Shown here in pieces: positions 57,701 through 64,000 of a stretch of 64,000 nt of DNA. Positions within the stretch are counted from its first letter, which is position 1, and each line of letters starts with the position of its first letter. A program made the position numbers and the translations under genes. The notes under the pieces are model-generated. The model saw only the letters and a program-made list of their open reading frames with translations, was not told the origin of the DNA and did not search any database. The stretch comes from Membranipora membranacea. Lineage: Eukaryota > Bryozoa > Gymnolaemata > Cheilostomatida > Membraniporidae. The DNA lies in assembly GCA_914767715.1 (NCBI GenBank), contig OU612067.1, positions 25,704,162-25,768,161 on the forward strand, written 5' to 3'.

Positions 57701-59801
57701 CCAGTCAAATATGCCAAAAATCTGTTGGGCTATTCCTCTTGACTGTTATCCTCATCAGTAAACATTCTGTGGACATACTCCGGTTGTTTCCTCATCATTT
57801 TGACCACTTGCCCGCAGGTGATACAATTAACCTTTATTTACTTACTTACTTTACTAAATGAGGCTACTGTACCTTTTACACCGCTTTTTCAATCTGTTAA
57901 TCTTCAATCTCATGGAGTTGCTTGTCAATCCAGGGATGCGAGTCTCTGCGTCATTACTGCTTCTGGGGCACATAGATGTCCATGCCTTGAGATTCGTGAC
58001 AACAAGGGTGTTATTCTGTCAGGAGGAGAGGCTCAAAGATGGACTGTGTTAAACCGTAATTGTCGAGAATGTCTCTGAATTTGGTATGTAGGGTTGGTAT
58101 GTGGAGCCAGATGTTAGTGTCATATTTGACCAATCGAAGCTATAAACTCGAGTAGGCCATCTTGTTTCTGTCATATTAAAGCATTCTGAAAGTGATTCGC
58201 CTCAGCTCAAGCCTGGTAATGTGGAGGTACGTAATGTTTGCTACAATATCTGTGGAATTTCTGTGGCAGGGATCCAACATCAGAAGATAAAATATAGTGG
58301 TTGTGGTCTGAGAAAACTACCTGGCGTTATTCGGGGCCTTAGATATCCTATCTTCTCAAGTAAACTCCTTTGTGATTATTCGGAACCAACAGTGATGCCA
58401 TAACCTTTCCATCAGCGGTGTAAGGAAGATGAAAAGATCGTTGGGACATTAAACTGGAAAGCGAGTCATACATCTTTCCATCATTCAGTGAGTGCCCCAG
58501 GTTTTTCCATTACCATCCCTTTTGCACAACAGGAATTCTAAATTTTCGGCAGCAAAAAAAAACAAATCTTCCTGGTGTAATGAACCCAAAAATGACCAAA
58601 TGTGTAATTGATTGAATTTCCTACTTGAAGCTCAGTTCTAGACTGATGAAGCTATTATATGGCCAATTTTGATCAAAATGTGGTGCGTTTTTTTTATCCT
58701 GTAACTGTATGCCTGATTGTTACTGCAATAGACATGTGCTTTCCCTCTGTGCATCCTACGATGAGATTATGAATCAAATTAGTCTCCAAATGAACCTCCA
58801 TCCATCTTGATGACTTGCAATTACTTTTCTAACAGCTTTATTCCCTGTACAATACGGGTCCTGAAACTAACCAAGCACTAAACAAGGCCAATACACCAAT
58901 GTAGGATGGGTAACGGTAACTGCTCTTAACCTGACGCCCCTACCCACGGGATGGTAAAACGGAAAAATGTTATTCTATTATGTAGGCTAAACCTATGTCC
59001 AACAATCAAGGCACGACTCATCTGCCAGCTAGGTATCTAGAGTGATGTTGTCTTGATTTCAGTGATTTAAGTTGATGAAAGTATAGCTTGGTCACAAAAT
59101 TTTGTCTGAATTGGTTTTTGAGACATAACACATCTTAAATGTACCGTTGAAAATCATCTGTTACAAAAGGAGAAGAAAATCTAAATAATTTTGTGGGTAG
59201 TAAAAAACAGGTTAATTGTGTCTGAAAATGAGTTAAAATTATATGATAATGTTCAGAGTGTCTCTAGCTTGGACTTCTGTTAATGTAGACCTTTTTTAAA
59301 ACAGCTAAACACTTAGAATTTGCAACAATCACACACAATGCGATCGTGATCGTATAGCGTTACGTCAATTCACTCCATTATTAAAGGGGCATACTCAGAT
59401 TGAATTCATTATAATTCCCAACTGATCAGAGATAGCTGAATAAATTTTTCAATTATCATTCTCTAGACACTTAATGTAATGCCATGACGTTGCGCTATTG
59501 GCAGCACATCAACAATCTGGGTAAATGATTTCCTATGCAAAGCTAATGGTATCGGGAAACTATATCCAGAGTATTAGCTCTAAATATAGAAAAATTTAAT
59601 CACAAGTTAAAGAAATGTTTTGAAAGGGTGATTATGGAAAAAGTTATCCCCCCTGATTAACATGAGTGAAATTCCATAAAACCCCCCTTGTGATTCCTGT
59701 TCTGAGGGTGGAATATAAAAATATAACACTTAAACTCAATAATGTATGAAACTCAGCTTTTACAATTTTAACACAGGTTTTGACCCCGGGATCCCCGACT
59801 A

Positions 59802-60782
59802 TATAGAGAAGAGACAACCGCTTAAAACCAGAAAGGCAATTTGTGAAGACCAATGAGCATGTACATTAATAATTCCATTGAAGAATCTGTCCTATCAAAT
59901 AAGGGTGGCCATTTATTGTAGGCCAGACACAGATGATGATGATGATGAGAAATTTTCCTATACTATATACTAACTAGAAATGCAGGGGTGTATACTAAGA
60001 GATGTAATAGAGATGTAAATATAATCTGGCTTCACCGGGATTCGAACTCAGGCCTCTCGCGCAAAGCCATCTAATCCAGGTGTTTAAATATAATGATGTA
60101 GTGGGTGTCAGTAGTAATAAATAGAAAAGTAAACCTCATAGTAGTGGTGTTACTCCTCCTTTGTCACTATGGTCTAAGAACCAATTTGGCTTCACCAAGA
60201 ATTAAACTTGGGCCTCTTGCGCTGTGATCGAGCACACTAGGCACTCAGCCACGCCTGCCCACTGGAGCTCACGGATTTAAATTGAATAAGAATTGAAAAA
60301 GTAAGCTGTTGTGTAATTTTGTTAAAATTTTCTGTTTTTCAAGCTTTCATGGCAGAGATCAGGCAAAAAAAGTGTAAAATATATTATATGCACACCCTCA
60401 CCTGGTTTTACTATACATTTGTGGTTGAAGACAGGGCTTTGATTCAGCCATTTCTTCTACTTTTTAAAAAACACGTTTTGAAAAAGTGTTATGAGGCACT
60501 GGATATGGGTCTCTTTTATTTTATATGCATATACATTTATCATAAACACAGAACTTAAAATTTGTGGACAAGTTACCCAAAGTTGTACTTAACTGTGAAG
60601 TGGTTCAGTTATAAAGTTGAATATTTAGGAGCTAGCCTGCAATAATTATGCAAGAACCAAAATTAAATCTTACAGCCTTCTAACATAAAAATACAGAAAT
60701 AAATTTACCCTTTTATGATCTTTTTTATCCAAAATAAAATTTATATTGATCATCAGACTGAGAATAGCAGGTACATACTCAC
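59802..60782. repeat. Intronic unit with dimeric SINE
   Basis: No gene. A GATGATGAT microsatellite at 59931-59947 marks a deletion point. SINE halves at 60025-60075 and 60185-60255 (minus). Confidence 0.65.
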
Positions 60783-60917
60783 CACTCAGGTAGCTGTTTG
60801 AGGTCACAATCGCTCACACGTAACTCACTCAGTGCTCTCAGCTCACACAGCCACTCAGGTAATGTGTGTACAATACCTGATACAGCTAATACCTCCAGCT
60901 GAGTCAGTGACCTGATA
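60783..60917 (-). CDS. LRR cassette exon, array 2 (g), two residues short
   Basis: 135 bases, phase 2-2. It reads LAVSGIVHT and LSELRVSDCDLKQLPE. The six-base loss in the first LRR keeps the frame. It is closest to the cassette at 15136-15276. Confidence 0.8.
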
Positions 60918-61777
60918 CTGTAATATATACATGTATATATATAATAATACATCATGTGAGATGAGAAGCAGGATCCACCCCATTTCTTCTATCTCATTTT
61001 CGCACCAGGCCGTTAGATAGTCTCGGCTGAACAACATTAGTAATTATTCTTGAGACATATAATTTTTAGTCTGCATCCGTACTATGCAGCCTTACAATAA
61101 GTCATAGCTGGCAGGAAGGCAACATAATTTTTCATCACTTTTTTTTTAAGTTATTTATGTATTTATTTTATGTATTTATTTTATTTTATGTAGTTATTTT
61201 AAGTTATTTATGTGATTATTTAAGTTATTTAAGCCATTTATGTCACATCATGAAAAACATTAGTAATAATGAATTGTTGCTGACACTAAAAGTATATATT
61301 TATATATAAGTTAATATTTCAACAAATTGAGGATTGAGGATTGCAAATATCTTTTATCAGTGACAATGCTGTAGGAAATAATAGACTGAGATTAAGAGAT
61401 ACAGACTCACTGTCAAACAACTAGCTATGATGGAATTTTCTACACTTGATTACTACATCAGTTATCAATGGCGGATTTTAATATTATATTTGAATCCTTA
61501 AATCTAAAATTCAGACAGATGTTTGGCAAATTCCAATGTGAAAGCTAATTTATTGGAATGTAGAAATAAAAGATAATATAGTTATTGTTATCAACCTTAG
61601 ACATTATTCTTAAACTTGACAGATTTCTCAAGTCTCAATCCTTTTGGTAATGTATCGCTGGTAAAAGACAACCTGTTTATTCACTTTAGCTTAGTTATTA
61701 ATATTTCACAGCCTCTTCAAAGGTAAGGATTATTGAAGAAATAAAAAACAAAATATGAATCAACTCGACAGACTCAC

Positions 61778-62308
61778 CACTCAGGTAGCTGTCTGAGATC
61801 ACAATCTCTAACACGTAACTCCCTCAGTGCTCTCAGCTCACACAGCCACATAGGTAATGTGTGTAGAGCTTTATTACCTGAGGATTATGCTGATTGACTT
61901 GAATTTTTAGAGCTGCCTACTCTCTGTGATTTTATTTCTGAGATGTCTAAAACTGTTTTTAACAATAATGCGTCCAATGAAGACCATCCTCTTTTTAGTT
62001 GTGTTGTTTTTAACTGTGCAAAGGTATCCTCTTGCCTACATACCATCTATCGCCCACCAAAGTGCAGGGCTCAAAAGCGTTTAAAGAGATTTTTTCCTTA
62101 CCACATGTCAGCTTTCAACAAAGTTTAAATTTCACATTTTCATGTACCGATCCAATTATATCGCTTGCTGATACATGGATTAAAATAATATACCTAACCT
62201 AGCCTTACCTAATGGCTGGTTCACATTGTCCCAGACGACCATCCCAGATAACCTAACCTAACCTAACCTTATACAGTTAATACCTCCAGCTGAGTCAGTG
62301 AACTGATG
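61778..62308 (-). pseudogene. LRR cassette split by a LINE fragment (undeleted form)
   Basis: Halves 61778-61881 and 62272-62308 sum to 141 bases; the right target duplicate is ACCTTA (one change from ACCTGA). Confidence 0.85.
61882..62265 (+). mobile_element. 5'-truncated LINE fragment with (CCTAA)n tail
   Basis: Open frame 61943-62128 with YRPPKCRAQKRLKRFFPYHM, then a short 3' UTR and the (CCTAA)n tail split by a MITE end. Confidence 0.7.
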
Positions 62309-64000
62309 CTGTAATTAATATACATGTATATTAATACATCATGTCAGATCAGGAGCCAGATCCGCCTAATTTCTTCTATCTCATTTTCGCACCAGGCCGT
62401 TATCCCACCTCCCACTAACTCATGAAGCCATTTCCCCCCTGGATGAGTTACCATGCTGCCATATTCCTGCTTGGACAATTTCTCACCAATCCATTTTTCC
62501 ACCAAGACATTTTCAGTTTGGGCTGTTTTCCGAACAAGCCATTCTTCCTCCAAGAAAAGTTCCAAATGGACAATTTCCCATTTATCACACCATGCAGTTT
62601 TCCCGGCTTAGTTTTTTTTAACATATATGAACAGTTTTCACGTCCAGCCAATGTTGTAAAAAGCAGTTTGGGTAATGGACCTGTGAGTTGATTTCATTGT
62701 TATAGTTTGTGGATTTTGCTTTGAGTTTCCAGCGCACAAGTAATTGTACAACTGACTGATTTCAACAAGATGGTCTCAATGTTATAAAATACTTTTTCAG
62801 CAAAAGAACTTTGTTGTGCCTATAGCCTTTTCTGTACCAATCAGAGAAGAACTGCGAGATCATATTAATGTAATTGAATGAATTACTAGGCATTGGGACA
62901 TTTTTTCACACGCCATTTTGCTACTACACATGAGCCAAAAGTCGCACAGCATTCTTCGAGCCAAATGTCTTCCTGAATAGATATCTGGTAAACGCTGACA
63001 AGGTTATTGGCAATATCCCTCTTTAAAATGAAGCTTACACCATGTGTACACTGCATGGCCTGACTATGCATGTTAAAATTTGCTGTACTAAATTTCAAGC
63101 TATTATCAATAACCACCAAACAATGTAAAGAAAATTAAACTCCTTTTGGGGTTTGAGGCTACAATTTTTTCCGAGACAATTTCATAATATTCAAGCTTTA
63201 TCAAACTTTGGAATTGTTTCCTCTTGTAAAGAGAAGAAACAACCGCTTAAAATCAGAAAGGCAATCCGTGAAGACCAATGAGCATGAACATTAATAATTC
63301 CATCGAAGAATCTGTCCTATCAAATAAGGGTGGCCATTCATTGTAGGCCAGACATAGATGATGTCTGGTAATCTATACTTACATAACTTGTCATTGAACT
63401 TTGCGAAGAGTTTTCCGAGTGCCAAATGGGATTTCGTCAAACAAAAATTAATAAACACCTTGAGAACAAAACATATCAACCTGATTTTAAGTAATCGTCC
63501 TATTCTTCCAAATCTCTTTGAAGTACATCAGACGACATCTGAAACTGAATCTCATGAAGATGAGAGGAGTTAAGAAATTTAGTGTATGAATTCATAGCAT
63601 CCAATTTTGAGAGATACAGCAGAAACTCATTTAAAACAACTTAGAGGGGTTCAATTACTTGTAATGACAGGTATTCTAAAAGTGAATCTTGGTGACCATA
63701 AAACTCTTTGTTTTCAAAAAACAACATTTACAAAAAAGGGATAAAGAGGCACATTGCAGAGAGATGATTAATCCATGTCTTCCTGTTTACAAGAAAAGGC
63801 AAAGCTGTCATCTATTTCTATGAGAATTGTTCCACATGCGCACTGTACTCGCTGTCTACCGGGGGCCCTTGGGCTCTTCGCCAGCATCACTAGGAATTAG
63901 GCTAAAGATCTGTTATAAGATTTCTGTTATATTAAAGCATTCTGAAATTGATGCGCCTCAACTCAAGCCTGGTAATGTGGAGGTACGTAATTTTTGCTAC
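62309..64000. repeat. Intronic unit and start of another partial long-TIR element
   Basis: No gene. It is nearly identical to 17980-19670, including the same chimeric junction at about 63907. The window ends inside the element. Confidence 0.7.

Larger units (their letters stand above)
54115..59801. mobile_element. Long-terminal-inverted-repeat element, copy 2
   Basis: Ends TAGTCGGGCCCCCGGGGTC on the left and the inverted form on the right, preceded by TAA on the left and followed by TAT (one change) on the right. It is the same element, in the same unit position, as 8409-13494. It differs by a 570-bp insertion in the left TIR (54677-55248) and a deletion in the right TIR near 59474. Confidence 0.75.

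Overview
The window is eukaryotic, AT-rich animal DNA: GT-AG introns, many with GTGAGT or GTAAGT donors, non-LTR retrotransposon reverse transcriptase, tRNA-derived SINEs and hAT-like ends. A LRR-Roc-COR gene joined to a caspase, with short introns at its 3' end, suits an early-branching marine invertebrate. A sponge is my best guess, but the sequence alone does not prove it.

The centre of interest is a minus-strand gene whose exons I assembled by hand from 27813 down to 3272. Ten exons join in one frame (3669 coding bases, about 1222 residues). They encode a short N-terminus, a LRR-capping exon, four two-repeat LRR cassette exons, one large exon with the last LRR plus the Roc GTPase and COR domains, a small linker exon, and two exons forming a caspase-like protease domain (His in SHG, Cys in QAC). 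A LRR sensor, GTPase switch and protease in one chain suggests a receptor that couples ligand recognition to proteolysis or cell death.

The LRR cassettes are the second point of interest. Each intact cassette is 135-141 bases, starts and ends in phase 2, and encodes two LRRs. Eleven intact cassettes lie in two arrays (15136-26342 and 37997-60917). Broken copies are interleaved, each interrupted at the same base by a 5'-truncated LINE fragment with a (CCTAA)n tail and a 6-bp target duplication. The arrays grew by segmental duplication in units of about 0.83 kb and 3.5 kb. Cassettes differ mainly at the exposed positions of the LRR beta strands, while neighbouring introns are nearly identical.

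The start region (first exon, capping exon, upstream repeats) is itself duplicated at 26.4-28.1 kb and 28.1-29.3 kb. The second LRR array ends in a Roc exon cut short at about 36804 and is probably a partly lost paralogous gene whose 5' end lies beyond the window. Between the two lies an unrelated coiled-coil gene (31710-35855, minus), hAT-like debris, and a 148-bp palindrome.

Mobile DNA fills the large introns. Two copies of a 5-5.7 kb element with roughly 750-bp inverted termini and TAA target sites each carry a decayed minus-strand reverse transcriptase; several related units show the empty site. A dimeric tRNA-derived SINE, a foldback MITE and G-run or AT-rich simple repeats recur in the units. 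The first 3.2 kb has a 45-bp minisatellite and one possible exon and is otherwise unrecognised.
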